The notes: generated from the letters alone by a model not told the origin. A stretch of 64,000 bases of DNA from Glaciecola sp965660625 (GCA_965660625.1 CBFIAR010000003.1:121272-185271), one strand, 5' to 3'. Counted from the stretch's first letter, positions 9,801 to 18,426 are shown. Program-made: numbers and translations.

Positions 9801-10801
9801 TACAGGGGGATGTCGACTTTACTGACGCACTCACCGTTAATATGATGGTTGCCGGCGGTAAGCTCGAGATTGCATATGAGACATACATATTTAAAGTGTC
9901 TCCCGACTTGAAGTTCACGCTCTCTCCTGACCTGTTGTCTATTTCGGGGATGGTAGAGATACCCTATGCCAGAGTTAACATTAAGTCATTACCGCCAAGC
10001 GCTAAATCACCTTCCCAAGACATTATTGTGGTTGATGAAAAGAAGGTGGTGAAACAAGGGCAATTGCCTATCGACGTAAACCTTAATATAGTAATCGATA
10101 AAGATAAGAAGGGAGAGGTGAAACTTGACGCTTTGGATTTAAAAGCAGAGTTAAGTGGTGACCTAAACGTTCAAGTGGATGCGCAAAATATCCGAGTAAA
10201 TGGTCTTGTTCAAATCTTTGAAGGTAGCTATGAAGCTTATTCTCAGGTACTTCAGATCAGGAAAGGAGAAATTACTTTCAGCGGCCAACCAGAGGTTCCT
10301 GCATTTGATATCGAAGCTATTCGCAATCCATTGAACACTCGTGATGGTGTGATTGCTGGAATTAGAGTCACCGGAAACGCCATCAAGCCTTCTGTGGATC
10401 TTTTTTCTGAGCCATCGATGGAGCAAGCGAAACAATTATCCTATCTGATAAGTGGTGCTGGGAGTTTTGGGAGCGGTTCGGGTAATTCGGAAGAGACCAC
10501 GATGGTTAATGCACTTGTCAGTTTTGGTGTGGGGCGAAGCGAAAATGGCATTGGTAGCTTAGGTCAGAAGTTAGGGGTAAAAGACTTGAACTTGCAGACT
10601 GCAGGACAAGGCCAAGGCACCAAGGTCGAACTTTCAGGGGAACTTGCTGAAGGTGTGAAAATTACCTACGGTGTAGGCGTATTCGATTCGATAAGTGAGG
10701 TGAGTGTTCACTATCAATTGCTTCCTCAAGTGTATCTTGAAGCGGTGAGTGGAGTGAACAACACTCTCGATTTGTATTATCAAATCACTAGTAAGGACTA
10801 A
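6833..10801 (+). CDS. tamB: Translocation and assembly module subunit TamB (AsmA-like, DUF490)
   Basis: TamB is a very large inner-membrane-anchored periplasmic bridge protein of 1322 residues, close to E. coli TamB (1259). It has an N-terminal transmembrane helix (about residues 11-33), a long beta-rich AsmA/DUF490 body forming a predicted lipid groove, and a conserved C-terminal domain (NPLNTRDGVIAGIRVTGNAIKPSVDLFSEPSM...) that contacts TamA. It starts 1 nt after the tamA stop, so the two are cotranslated. Around residue 309 there is a perfect five-residue duplication AHKQD-AHKQD followed by DTP, encoded by a copy of the dispersed AGGTGTGTC motif with a 15-bp tandem duplication. Confidence 0.95.
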   Translation: MSKSVILNRVIKLASWSLLTIVSLMVLIVSIALSSIGTQWAINYVNEGNFGVAVDYKSGSLYSQLDLNQIRINQPGLNFEINDVSLDIGLSCLFVGEVCINQVRLSKVTVDLGDMLEQQAPVEAIENKLIKMPILITLNELSMGEVLVFQNSVELLKMKGFLLALSFYEQLEISTLSVNSLDVTLAKGAQASASVGDKPREWLSVLANYQYEPIVLPDIYIPIELALRNAILRNICIRQQAQDDSIATSFCDDSFALSLVIKNQKLETTVIISNLHQDSQAAMFAPLNLKITAEVNFAKKFAHNLTLTAHKQDAHKQDTPLFDSKSAFEFKSQGNITKLNLALTHLPTQQKMLGIASTLELSKPMLPLNLDIKFEELSAAVADDLQALMPMLSDEVTSQMRGVSLLHMKVGGDMQGYRLTSMVKMQEIMGVGSFELNTLFKPMGVKQGLRSFVDIQKLNLRGSLGTLDYTGTATLGPKDNEQHELSFNGNLNLESLQLAKVDPSLDSLISGELPHSFVITEINQSVVLKGATLTGAWQNLPLLLVADAELEKSGNVKVKGVRLTQGDNQLQVQGNLYSKIVLDSIAQLGVSFPDKNRTSASSLDFTIDLNALSDIYPSVDGQVFAKGNVSGAIETPQIVVQANATELSTADTRLEEAMIDLSINMAEKLASKAQISISNLFAGGQHIPQLNVLLSGNESEQSLRLSIPKGDYITEQFFKGQLNADSTRWSGKWLEGKVISSFAELTLQEQVDLSVNLQPFSLYLAGHCWEGRGDRLCTEEIHASQQKAKTKIALDYNVMNEGLAKLLPNFDIEASALNVNVDLEIDWKKQQGLNFSADILSENAILVSDENKVRIEDIVANIQGTPSSISSSFSFSSTEAGRVIVNSQLDLASQPYQHKGSITIDEFAVSYFSSFVTAVKDLNGDINANITFDGPLGKPSLQGLLVITDGAVVLKEYPLKLTDYSQKVVFNGSQADFSGQFMLGEGRGSIQGDVDFTDALTVNMMVAGGKLEIAYETYIFKVSPDLKFTLSPDLLSISGMVEIPYARVNIKSLPPSAKSPSQDIIVVDEKKVVKQGQLPIDVNLNIVIDKDKKGEVKLDALDLKAELSGDLNVQVDAQNIRVNGLVQIFEGSYEAYSQVLQIRKGEITFSGQPEVPAFDIEAIRNPLNTRDGVIAGIRVTGNAIKPSVDLFSEPSMEQAKQLSYLISGAGSFGSGSGNSEETTMVNALVSFGVGRSENGIGSLGQKLGVKDLNLQTAGQGQGTKVELSGELAEGVKITYGVGVFDSISEVSVHYQLLPQVYLEAVSGVNNTLDLYYQITSKD
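7757..7792 (-). repeat. AGGTGTGTC motif copy with 15-bp tandem duplication, inside tamB
   Basis: The motif reads GACACACCT on + at 7784-7792. Two 15-bp units at 7757-7771 and 7772-7786 differ at one position. The duplication keeps the reading frame and is translated AHKQD twice, followed by Asp-Thr-Pro. Confidence 0.85.
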
Positions 10802-10807
10802 GCATAA

Positions 10808-10826
10808 AAGCCCTTAAATAGGGCTT
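10808..10826 (+). terminator. Hairpin after tamB, weak terminator candidate
   Basis: AAGCCCT (10808-10814) pairs with AGGGCTT (10820-10826) across a 5-nt loop, 7 nt after the tamB stop. Only a short T-rich stretch follows, so its termination strength is doubtful. Confidence 0.45.
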
Positions 10827-10893
10827 GTTACGTTAGTTACTCTGTAGGGGATTTACCACCTATAGCGCCCCTTTTTTTTGATGGTTCAGTGTA

Positions 10894-11118
10894 TTATGAA
10901 GCTAAATTATACAACTCCTTATAGTAAGCCGCTATCAACGTTGTTCTATTGCTAATGTTGAGTTTTCTATATATGTTTGCGCAATGAAACTTAACCGTGC
11001 GCTCACTAATGAATAAGTCAGCTGCAATAATCTTATTTGGCAAGCCTTCCATAATTTTCATTGCTATCTGTTTTTCTCGCTTTGATAATGTCTGTAGTTG
11101 AGTCATCATATTCATCAC
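10894..11118 (-). CDS. Stand-alone LuxR-type HTH regulator
   Basis: This encodes a 74-residue protein that is essentially only a GerE/LuxR C-terminal DNA-binding domain: LSKREKQIAMKIMEGLPNKIIAADLFISERTVKFHCANIYRKLNISNRT. The helix-turn-helix (NKIIAADLFISERTVKFHCANIYRKL) is complete. No receiver or ligand-binding domain is present. The start at 11118 has AAGGAA about 6 nt upstream. It follows the ABC exporter gene after 12 nt and is probably cotranscribed with it, so it may regulate the export operon or the orphan peptide. The target is unknown. Confidence 0.85.
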   Translation of the reverse strand: MMNMMTQLQTLSKREKQIAMKIMEGLPNKIIAADLFISERTVKFHCANIYRKLNISNRTTLIAAYYKELYNLAS

Positions 11119-11130
11119 TTATTTTCCTTT

Positions 11131-13371
11131 TTATGAGGTTTTTTGCTGGTTGTTATCGGTGAAAGGTTGATGCGTAATATCGCTCAATTCACCGTTAATA
11201 AAAGCGAGTACAACATCTGCACTTGCTATGGTTTCTTGTCGATGAGCAATCATAATTTTTGTCATGCTCAATGTGCGTAAATTCATGTTGATGGTAGTTT
11301 CTGTTGCTGCGTCAAGATGACTGGTCGCTTCATCAAGAAATAATAGGCTCGGTTTTTTGTAAAGCGCTCTAGCAAGTAATAAACGCTGTTTCTGACCGCC
11401 GCTCAATGTGCTGCCCATATCGCCCACTAAGGTATTGTATTGCATGGTCATTTGCATAATATCGTCGTGTAGACACGCTATTTTTGCGACATTGAGAGCT
11501 AAAGGCAGGTTTGTTGAAGCAGCAAAGTCGGTAATATTTTCAAGCATCGAGCCACTCAGCAACTGATCGTCTTGAAGCACTGCCGCAATGCTTTGTTGAT
11601 GTCGATTGTTGGCGTTGAGTGCTTGGCCGCTAATATAGACTCTGCCGGTATCACAATGTGTTAAGCCCATTAAACAAAGCAATAAAGTGGATTTTCCGCA
11701 TCCACTCGGACCTGAAATAACCACACTCTTGCCATGTGAAATATTCAAATTGAGCTTTTCAAAAATAGGTGCTTGTGTTTCATGGTGTTGAAAAGAGATG
11801 TTATGCGCCGATAAGTGAAATGCGCTCTGGACATTACTAGTTAAATGCTCAACATTATTGTTTATTTCATTGTCTATGCTTTTTGTTATTTCACTTTTGG
11901 TAAAAACAATATCTGCTAATCTATCCAAATGTACCCTTAATAATTTGAATTCCAGCCAGTTGTTGATCAAACTATCTGTAGCATCAATAAACTTAGCTTT
12001 ATAGCTAATAAACGCATATAGCATACCTATCGAAAATAGGTTAATGGTGACTAATCTCGCGGCCAAGTAAATGATAATAATATTCTCTACACCAAATAGT
12101 ATTTTATTGAACACAGAAAAATTTATCTGCCAACTCGAAAGCTTAATTTGCTTGTTCATCGCATTAGTAAGGAGGTTGAGCCATTGAGAACCGCGTTGCA
12201 TGCTCTTATTATTAAGCTTGATTGTTTTTATCGCTCGTATGCTTTGCATAAAGTGCGAGCTTTCCAAGGCTTGGCTTTGAATTACTTCCATATTTTGGCG
12301 CTTCATTGCGTGGAAGAATAGCCAACGTAAAAGTGCATAGAAAACGACAGTTAAACAAACAATACTGGCAAGTTGGGGCGAATAGAAAAACAAAACGATA
12401 AGCATCAGTATTGCCATCAAACCATCAATCAGACCTGAGATAATGCCTGACGTCACTATTTGACGAATATTCTGTAGTGAACCAAAGCGACTTACAATGT
12501 CTCCTAAATGTCTCTTTTGAAAATACTCAACCGGCAAAGAGAGCAGGTGAGTGAAGACGCGGGTGGCCATGTGAATGCTAAATTGATTGGAAAAGTACAG
12601 CATCACTCGTTCACGCAACATGGTCGTTAGTGTATCTATGCATAACAAAAGCAGAAAAGCGATAGCGAGCACATTGAGCAAAGAAGTATCAGATTTAACA
12701 ATAACTTCATCTATAACAGTTTGCATATAGAATGGGGTAGCAATTGCAAAAAGCTGGAGCAATATGCTCAAGCCAAATAGTATGCCGAGTTGGCGCTTAA
12801 CACCGATAGCGTTACTCAAAAAGTGATTCAACTCTAATTTTTGCGCGGCATTCGCTTTGTGAAACTTGGTGTTTGGTTGCATTTCAAGCGCGATACCGGT
12901 GAAGGCTTCGCTGACTTGCTGGATATCTAATTTTCTTAAACCGAGGGCTGGGTCTGCAATCTCACAATAACGCGTGGTCACTTTCTTTAACACAACAAAA
13001 TGTTGAAAATTCCAATGTAAGATACAGGGCGTATGTAAGTTATTGAGTTCGGAAAGTTGGACTTTCAACGCTCTGCAAGAGAAGCCTAAGAGCTCCCCAA
13101 TTTGCATGATCTGGGTTAAATTACTTCCTTGGTTTGAGACGGGACTAATTTGTCGTAATTTATCTAAACTTATATGATTGCCATAAAAGTTGGCAAGCAT
13201 GGCGACGCAAGCTAAGCCGCATTCACTTGCTTCAGCCTGCATTATTATATTTAATCTTGGCTTTGATGAAAACTGAAGCAATTGACTGATATTTTTCGAT
13301 GGCTTCTTGTGAGTGCTATTATGTGCCGTAATGTTTGTTTCGTTGGCACTCATTTTCTGGGAAAAGCGCAT
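11131..13371 (-). CDS. Peptidase-containing ABC exporter (C39 peptidase, bacteriocin/RiPP type)
   Basis: This is an inner-membrane ABC transporter of 746 residues that should cleave double-glycine leaders and export the cargo. An N-terminal C39 domain (about residues 40-165) has the Gln45/Cys51 motif (MQAEASECGLACVAML), His124 (HFVVL) and Asp140-Pro. Then come a six-helix membrane domain (about 190-480) and a C-terminal ATPase with Walker A GPSGCGKST, signature LSGGQKQR and Walker B LLFLDEATSHLD. Its ATG overlaps the stop of the HlyD gene by one base. The residues needed for cleavage are intact, so it is a true protease-transporter rather than an HlyB-like one with a dead C39 domain. Confidence 0.93.
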   Translation of the reverse strand: MRFSQKMSANETNITAHNSTHKKPSKNISQLLQFSSKPRLNIIMQAEASECGLACVAMLANFYGNHISLDKLRQISPVSNQGSNLTQIMQIGELLGFSCRALKVQLSELNNLHTPCILHWNFQHFVVLKKVTTRYCEIADPALGLRKLDIQQVSEAFTGIALEMQPNTKFHKANAAQKLELNHFLSNAIGVKRQLGILFGLSILLQLFAIATPFYMQTVIDEVIVKSDTSLLNVLAIAFLLLLCIDTLTTMLRERVMLYFSNQFSIHMATRVFTHLLSLPVEYFQKRHLGDIVSRFGSLQNIRQIVTSGIISGLIDGLMAILMLIVLFFYSPQLASIVCLTVVFYALLRWLFFHAMKRQNMEVIQSQALESSHFMQSIRAIKTIKLNNKSMQRGSQWLNLLTNAMNKQIKLSSWQINFSVFNKILFGVENIIIIYLAARLVTINLFSIGMLYAFISYKAKFIDATDSLINNWLEFKLLRVHLDRLADIVFTKSEITKSIDNEINNNVEHLTSNVQSAFHLSAHNISFQHHETQAPIFEKLNLNISHGKSVVISGPSGCGKSTLLLCLMGLTHCDTGRVYISGQALNANNRHQQSIAAVLQDDQLLSGSMLENITDFAASTNLPLALNVAKIACLHDDIMQMTMQYNTLVGDMGSTLSGGQKQRLLLARALYKKPSLLFLDEATSHLDAATETTINMNLRTLSMTKIMIAHRQETIASADVVLAFINGELSDITHQPFTDNNQQKTS

Positions 13372-14627
13372 TAGAATTCTCCTCGCAAGCTATAGATTGG
13401 GCTCAATAGCCATTCCAATAAGCTTCGTTTCGATAGGATAATATCCGCCTGAAAAAGCATTCCTGCTTTGAGATCCCAGTTCTTGCCATTCGCATTAATT
13501 TGCTGATGATTCAAAGTAGCTTCAATAATGAAAACAGGTTCAGTTAAATTTATCGGCATACGCTTTACGTGTTGAGGCATAAGTACTTGGTGCGATACTT
13601 GTGAAACGTGAGCCGCTGACATACCAAATTTTTGATACGGAAAGGCATTAAGTTTGAGCTGAACCAACTGGGTATTCTTAATAAAGCCTGCATGATTCGA
13701 TGGCACAAACAACACTGCTTTTAAGGGATTATCCAGGGGGGTGATTTGCAGTAATGGTAGGTTGGTATTGATTGTCTCGCCCACCGAGGCTTGCAGATTA
13801 TGCACAATGCCATCAATCGGGCTCCTAATAAGGTAGTCGTTAGCCCCTTTCAGTTTTTGAATTTCTTGGTCTATGCTTAGTAAACTCGATTCAAGTATAT
13901 TTTGTTGCTCCTCTAAAGCAATATTGCTAGCGCTTTGCGTTTGTTCAGCAGTGAGACGCTTTTGTGCAAATTCAAGTTTGCTGGATCGGTTGGCTGTCAA
14001 CTGTCGCTCAATTGCATGACGCTTATCTTTTTGTGCCTGATAGCTTATTTTGGAGATACTTGCGTTTTGTACTAAAGACGACAAGTCAGCTTCCTCAGAT
14101 ATAGCCTCTTGTAACTGCATTTCAAGTTTTTGCTCAGTGAGAACATGAATCTCCAAATGTTGGTCAATGGTTTGAATTAATGTTTTATTCTGTTGGTTCT
14201 GTTGACGGTATTTATGCCGTAAAATTAATTGACGCTCTTTCAGAAGCCGGCTTTGCTGTGATAGTGAATCAAATAGCGCTTGATAGGTTTCGCTTATTTG
14301 GGCACTGGCATTGCGAGATATTTGCAAGAGTACTTGACCTTTATTGACTTGCTGTCCAAGGCTTATGTCTGTCGACTTAACAATGCCATTGGGTTCTTTT
14401 GCCATGATGTCGATACTTGGTTTGGAGCTAACTAGCCAACCATGCACAGTTGCTTTGCTGCTGAAGCTGGCATTGAATAGCAATCCACATAAAAGTAAAA
14501 ACCAACAGATTAATACTGTTGCTAGGATTTGATGATTGGCTTTAGGCAATAACATAGCCTCACCAAGTTTATTTCTGTCTTGCCCTTCTATCGCTTCTCT
14601 GCGAAAAAGCTCATTGGAGTGTTGCAT
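13371..14627 (-). CDS. HlyD-family membrane fusion protein of the peptide exporter
   Basis: This is the periplasmic adaptor linking the ABC exporter to an outer-membrane channel. It has 418 residues, with a short cytoplasmic N-terminus, one transmembrane helix (LATVLICWFLLLCGLLFNASF, about residues 35-55), a lipoyl-like half motif (GIVKSTDISLGQQVNKGQVLLQI), a long coiled coil rich in Gln/Lys/Leu (about 110-260), the second lipoyl half (DYLIRSPIDGIVHNLQASVGETI) and a beta-barrel domain. It is first in the leftward operon. TolC at 27172-28527 could be the outer-membrane partner (inference). Confidence 0.9.
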   Translation of the reverse strand: MQHSNELFRREAIEGQDRNKLGEAMLLPKANHQILATVLICWFLLLCGLLFNASFSSKATVHGWLVSSKPSIDIMAKEPNGIVKSTDISLGQQVNKGQVLLQISRNASAQISETYQALFDSLSQQSRLLKERQLILRHKYRQQNQQNKTLIQTIDQHLEIHVLTEQKLEMQLQEAISEEADLSSLVQNASISKISYQAQKDKRHAIERQLTANRSSKLEFAQKRLTAEQTQSASNIALEEQQNILESSLLSIDQEIQKLKGANDYLIRSPIDGIVHNLQASVGETINTNLPLLQITPLDNPLKAVLFVPSNHAGFIKNTQLVQLKLNAFPYQKFGMSAAHVSQVSHQVLMPQHVKRMPINLTEPVFIIEATLNHQQINANGKNWDLKAGMLFQADIILSKRSLLEWLLSPIYSLRGEF

Positions 14628-14717
14628 TTATTTTCCATCCTTGAAGTAAGCTATGGTTTTCTTGTCATCAATTTCTGACGAACACAAATAGCTTACTAAG
14701 GTTTTTAAAAAACGACG

Positions 14718-14779
14718 TTTAAAAATGGGACAAATACTTTTAATTTTGGGACATTTTGCAAAATTGTCCCATTTTTAAA
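14718..14779. promoter_or_regulatory. Perfect 16-bp inverted repeat upstream of the exporter operon
   Basis: TTTAAAAATGGGACAA (14718-14733) and its exact complement (14764-14779) flank a 30-nt spacer, which carries a further GGGACA (14748-14753). It lies about 90 nt upstream of the leftward HlyD gene and no T-run follows. A protein-binding operator, or a regulatory RNA hairpin in the leader, is likely. The HTH protein at 10894-11118 is a candidate binder. Confidence 0.5.
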
Positions 14780-14857
14780 GATGTACTAATGATCGAGACT
14801 ACAAGTACGGGAGACCTTGGTACAGATAACGTTATTGCAATAAAAATAGGAGCTTAA

Positions 14858-14973
14858 ATGGATATTTTCTATATAAATAGGCTGTAAATATGACTCGTTT
14901 TAAACTGATTTTGAGTAAAGGACGTTAGAAAATGAAATCTTGTTTTCAGATTAAAATGCAGCATCAATCGTAA
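14858..14973 (+). other. Three consecutive tiny ORFs (9, 12 and 13 codons)
   Basis: In the 466-bp gap 14628-15093, three mini-ORFs follow each other on the + strand. At 14858-14887 is MDIFYINRL, with a good AGGAG 5 nt before ATG. At 14890-14928 is MTRFKLILSKGR. At 14932-14973 is MKSCFQIKMQHQS, with AAAGGA 11 nt before ATG. None has a double-glycine leader. They might be a peptide-coding leader RNA or chance; coding is unproven. Nothing else gene-like was seen in this gap apart from the inverted repeat and the terminator. Confidence 0.25.
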
Positions 14974-15035
14974 TATTCACAAACTGGTGGTATAAAATTT
15001 GTACAAAACCTGAGTTTTGCACTCATTTGGGGCAT

Positions 15036-15066
15036 AAAAAAACGCGTCAAAAGGACGCGTTTTTTT
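15036..15066. terminator. Strong bidirectional terminator
   Basis: A 13-bp perfect stem, AAAAAAACGCGTC (15036-15048) / GACGCGTTTTTTT (15054-15066), has a 5-nt loop. It ends the leftward amidohydrolase gene (stop at 15094) and can also stop rightward transcripts. Confidence 0.92.
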
Positions 15067-15093
15067 GTTTTGAAGTCTGAAAACTAGCGTAAA

Positions 15094-18000
15094 TTAATGT
15101 ACCCAATGATACATATGCGCTTTCGCTTCCATCTGCTGTTGCGTTTGTTCGGGCATAAACGCCTTATTGTGGTTTTCAAAAAAGAAGGGAGAACGCTTAG
15201 TTTTTAAGCCGACTTCATTCATGGTAGCTGCTTCAAACACACGACCATTAATGACTGTGTAGTCTACATATTCGCTGCGACTCAAGTCATTCAGAACATC
15301 ACCGTCTATAATAACTAAGTCCGCTAACTTGCCTGGTTCGATGCTACCGATGGCTTTATCCATGCCGAGATGTCTAGCACCATCAATCGTACCACCCCGA
15401 AGGGCTTCAAATGGGGTAAAGCCACCGTGCTGCATTAACCACAACTCCCAATGTGCACCCAAACCTTCACGTTGACCGTGTGCACCTATATGAACGCCCA
15501 CTCCGTTGTCGCGCAATTCCTTCGCATATTTGGCAACAGCAAAATGGTTGTAATGCTCATCAGGGGCTTTTTGACGGCGAATATTACGGTCAACTAAGAA
15601 GTAAGGTGTATAACGCATTAGCCTCTCATTTTCCCATACGTTGGTGCGGTCGTAAAAGTAGGTTTCACCCGTTAAACCGCCATATGAGACAACAAAGGTT
15701 GGCGTGTAACCAAACTTAGTCGCTTTCCATAGTTGCGTTAGATCACTATATCCATTGGCAATGGGAAGGCTGTGTTCTAAGCCCGTGTGGCCATCGACCA
15801 ACATAGATATGTTTTGCTGGAATTTACCACCGCCTTCAGGGACGACCATCATTTCTTGGTTTTTAGCTGCGACTAAAACTTGCTGGCGTTGATCGCGTCT
15901 TGGTTGGTTGTAACTTTTAACTGAAATAGCACCAAGGTCTTTCAATCGTTGTACGTGATAATACGCATCATCGTAGTTATTTATGATCGACTTGTATCCA
16001 AGTGCCTCAGCACCATACAAAATAGTTCCCGTTGAGTAAATTCTTGGCGCAACGCGTTGACCTGCTCTTTGCAATTCACCAGCAGCCATAATTTCAGTGG
16101 TGTCATTTGAGGGGTCGTGAATGGTGGTTACTCCAAACGCTAGGTTAGAATATTGACTCCAATTTTGATCCGGAATAATTTCGCTGCTACCTTGTGCACC
16201 GTGGGCGTGAGTATCGATAAGACCAGGAATAACCGTTTTTCCTTCAGCATCTATAATCAGAGTATCTTCAGGAATGCTAATATCAGCCTTGCTTCCGACC
16301 GCTTGGATTTTGTTGTCTTTGATTAATACAACGCCATTTTCAAACACTTCTTGCTGGTTGTCGGCGTCACGCATTGTTACAACTTTACCACCCACAATGG
16401 CAGTGTAGCGATTGGGTTTGTCTGATTTTTTCTTAAAAGATAAATCCATACCTTGGTTTAGTGGTTCAGGCAATGTGGCATCGGTGTCAGCTAAGAAGCT
16501 AAAAGCGTTATCTAATTTGCGTTCAAAATAACGAGGGCCATGAGACCAACCTACCGATTCGTTATTTGGGCTCCACGTCATATAATTACCTGAGCGCGCT
16601 GAAAGTTGTTTCACAGGTAAAGATGACATTTTAGGACCGATTGATACTTTCTGACCATTGTCTGCAAACGGGGCAACGAAGGTGTTGTACTGGTGAACAA
16701 AAGCAATCCATTTCTTATCGTGTGACAAGCGGTATTCACTGACTTTGTCGCCGCCATATAAGTGCACACGTTTGTCTTCGCCGCGCAAGTTCACGCTCGA
16801 GAATTGTGTCTCACTATACGGAGTTCCACTGACCGATTCTGTGAAATAAACACGGTCGTTACCGGCAGTGAAATGGGGCTCTACGCCACTCTTTGAAATA
16901 CGTTCAGTGGTTTTGTCTTTTAAATTTAGAAGGTAGATACCAGGGTCAATTGAATTTGTCGGATCGAGTAAATAGCCGCCGGTAAATTTACGATAGGCTA
17001 GGATTTTTCCGTCTGTTGAGAAGCTTGGTTCAATGTAGTGACCTTTAGTTAAGCTCACTACTTCACCTTTGCCGCCTTTGGCAGACATAATTCTAACATC
17101 ACCAAGAGCCGAATCACTCCACGTAGTGTACACAATTTGTTTACCATCGTTCGAAAAACGAGGATAGTATTCGTCATGCTCATTTTGTTTACTTAGGCGC
17201 TCTATTTTCCCGCTCTTTATATTTTTCGTATAGAGTTTTCCTAGCGCTTGAAATAAGACTGTTTTTCCGTCTGGTGACTTCTGTGCCCAGCGTATAGCCT
17301 TTACATCAAATTGGTCAGGAGCAACATCTACATCAAATCGCAATGCGTCAGCGTATTTCAGTGTTGTCTTGATATTGACATCTAAGGTTGCGAGTGATTG
17401 ATCTTTGATGTTGAGTTTGTGGAATTTTCCAGCTGTCCAAAACATTATCTGCTTGGAATCAGGTGTCCAATCGAAATAGGCAAAATAACCTTCGCTTCCA
17501 AATCCTTCCTGCATGTCGCGCTCTAGACCCATAAATACGGCTCTTTCATCGCCTGATTTGATGTCCTTTAAAAACAATGCCGTTTTACTTTTCACACGAC
17601 GAACAAAGGCGACGTATTTTCCATCGGGCGACGGTGTTGGCACAACTGCTCCGCCTGTGCCTGAGATATAACGCTCTTCTTCACCGGTTTCTCGGTCATA
17701 GCGAATAATGGCGAATATGCCTTGGAGGGCATCACGGTTATAGCTAAATTGAGAACCGCCGGAAACATCGCGAGTAAAGTAGATGTATTTACCATCAGGT
17801 GAAAATGCGGGGTCAGTAATATTTTTTTGGTCAACTTTTCCGTTCACGCGTTCTTTTATTGCTAGACCATCGCCACCACTTTGATGGTAGAGCCAAATTT
17901 CACCAGCAGGGATACTACGGCTCGACATAATACCTTTGTTGACCACTATATACTGACCATCAGGACTCCATTTTGGGGAGTGTATTAAGTTTTTCTTTTC

Positions 18001-18426
18001 TTTGGTTACTTGACGCAAGTTTTCGCCGTTGATGTCCATTACCCATACATTTGAAAGACCATCTCGATCAGAAATGAAAGCAATTTGTTTGCCATCAGGG
18101 CTGATTGCGGGATGAATATTCCAGGCGAAGTCTTGAGTTAATGGTTTTGCATCGCCGCCGTCGGTGCTCGCAATAAAAATGTCGCCAAGCATATCAAATA
18201 CAAATTGCTTACCGTCTGGACTCACATCTAAGCTAGACCAAGTCGTTTCGGTGGTTGTTATTTCTACGCTCGATAGATTCATGGGTGGGTTTAACACGTC
18301 CCATGTTGCGAAAGGTTTGTCATCTTCTTTGTCTTTTTCTTCGTGATCATCGGCAAAACTGACTGCACTGAAGCTCAGTAAACCGGAGAGAAGGAAGGGG
18401 ATCAGCTTATGTTTTGTTGATATCAT
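15094..18426 (-). CDS. TolB-like beta-propeller / amidohydrolase fusion, secreted
   Basis: This encodes a periplasmic or exported enzyme of about 1110 residues. The start at 18426 (MISTKHKLIPFLLSGLLSFSAVSFA) gives a clean signal peptide; the longer frame to 18501 would bury it. The N-terminal two thirds holds repeated PD40/WD40-like blades (SPDGKQ, WSPDGQ, FSPDGKY, FSNDGKQ and similar). The C-terminal third is a metal-dependent amidohydrolase: VIPGLIDTHAHGAQGSS (metal-binding HxH), EHSLP, HIGAHGQREGLGAHWEL and GSIEPGKLADLVIIDGD. Similar two-domain proteins occur in marine bacteria. The substrate is unknown; imidazolonepropionase- or prolidase-like peptide hydrolysis is only a guess. Confidence 0.88.
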   Translation of the reverse strand: MISTKHKLIPFLLSGLLSFSAVSFADDHEEKDKEDDKPFATWDVLNPPMNLSSVEITTTETTWSSLDVSPDGKQFVFDMLGDIFIASTDGGDAKPLTQDFAWNIHPAISPDGKQIAFISDRDGLSNVWVMDINGENLRQVTKEKKNLIHSPKWSPDGQYIVVNKGIMSSRSIPAGEIWLYHQSGGDGLAIKERVNGKVDQKNITDPAFSPDGKYIYFTRDVSGGSQFSYNRDALQGIFAIIRYDRETGEEERYISGTGGAVVPTPSPDGKYVAFVRRVKSKTALFLKDIKSGDERAVFMGLERDMQEGFGSEGYFAYFDWTPDSKQIMFWTAGKFHKLNIKDQSLATLDVNIKTTLKYADALRFDVDVAPDQFDVKAIRWAQKSPDGKTVLFQALGKLYTKNIKSGKIERLSKQNEHDEYYPRFSNDGKQIVYTTWSDSALGDVRIMSAKGGKGEVVSLTKGHYIEPSFSTDGKILAYRKFTGGYLLDPTNSIDPGIYLLNLKDKTTERISKSGVEPHFTAGNDRVYFTESVSGTPYSETQFSSVNLRGEDKRVHLYGGDKVSEYRLSHDKKWIAFVHQYNTFVAPFADNGQKVSIGPKMSSLPVKQLSARSGNYMTWSPNNESVGWSHGPRYFERKLDNAFSFLADTDATLPEPLNQGMDLSFKKKSDKPNRYTAIVGGKVVTMRDADNQQEVFENGVVLIKDNKIQAVGSKADISIPEDTLIIDAEGKTVIPGLIDTHAHGAQGSSEIIPDQNWSQYSNLAFGVTTIHDPSNDTTEIMAAGELQRAGQRVAPRIYSTGTILYGAEALGYKSIINNYDDAYYHVQRLKDLGAISVKSYNQPRRDQRQQVLVAAKNQEMMVVPEGGGKFQQNISMLVDGHTGLEHSLPIANGYSDLTQLWKATKFGYTPTFVVSYGGLTGETYFYDRTNVWENERLMRYTPYFLVDRNIRRQKAPDEHYNHFAVAKYAKELRDNGVGVHIGAHGQREGLGAHWELWLMQHGGFTPFEALRGGTIDGARHLGMDKAIGSIEPGKLADLVIIDGDVLNDLSRSEYVDYTVINGRVFEAATMNEVGLKTKRSPFFFENHNKAFMPEQTQQQMEAKAHMYHWVH

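Noticed and set aside
11131..14627. Exporter as an RTX toxin (HlyB/HlyD) system
   Set aside because: The C39 Cys is intact, which fits leader-cleaving exporters rather than HlyB, and there is no RTX repeat protein in the window.
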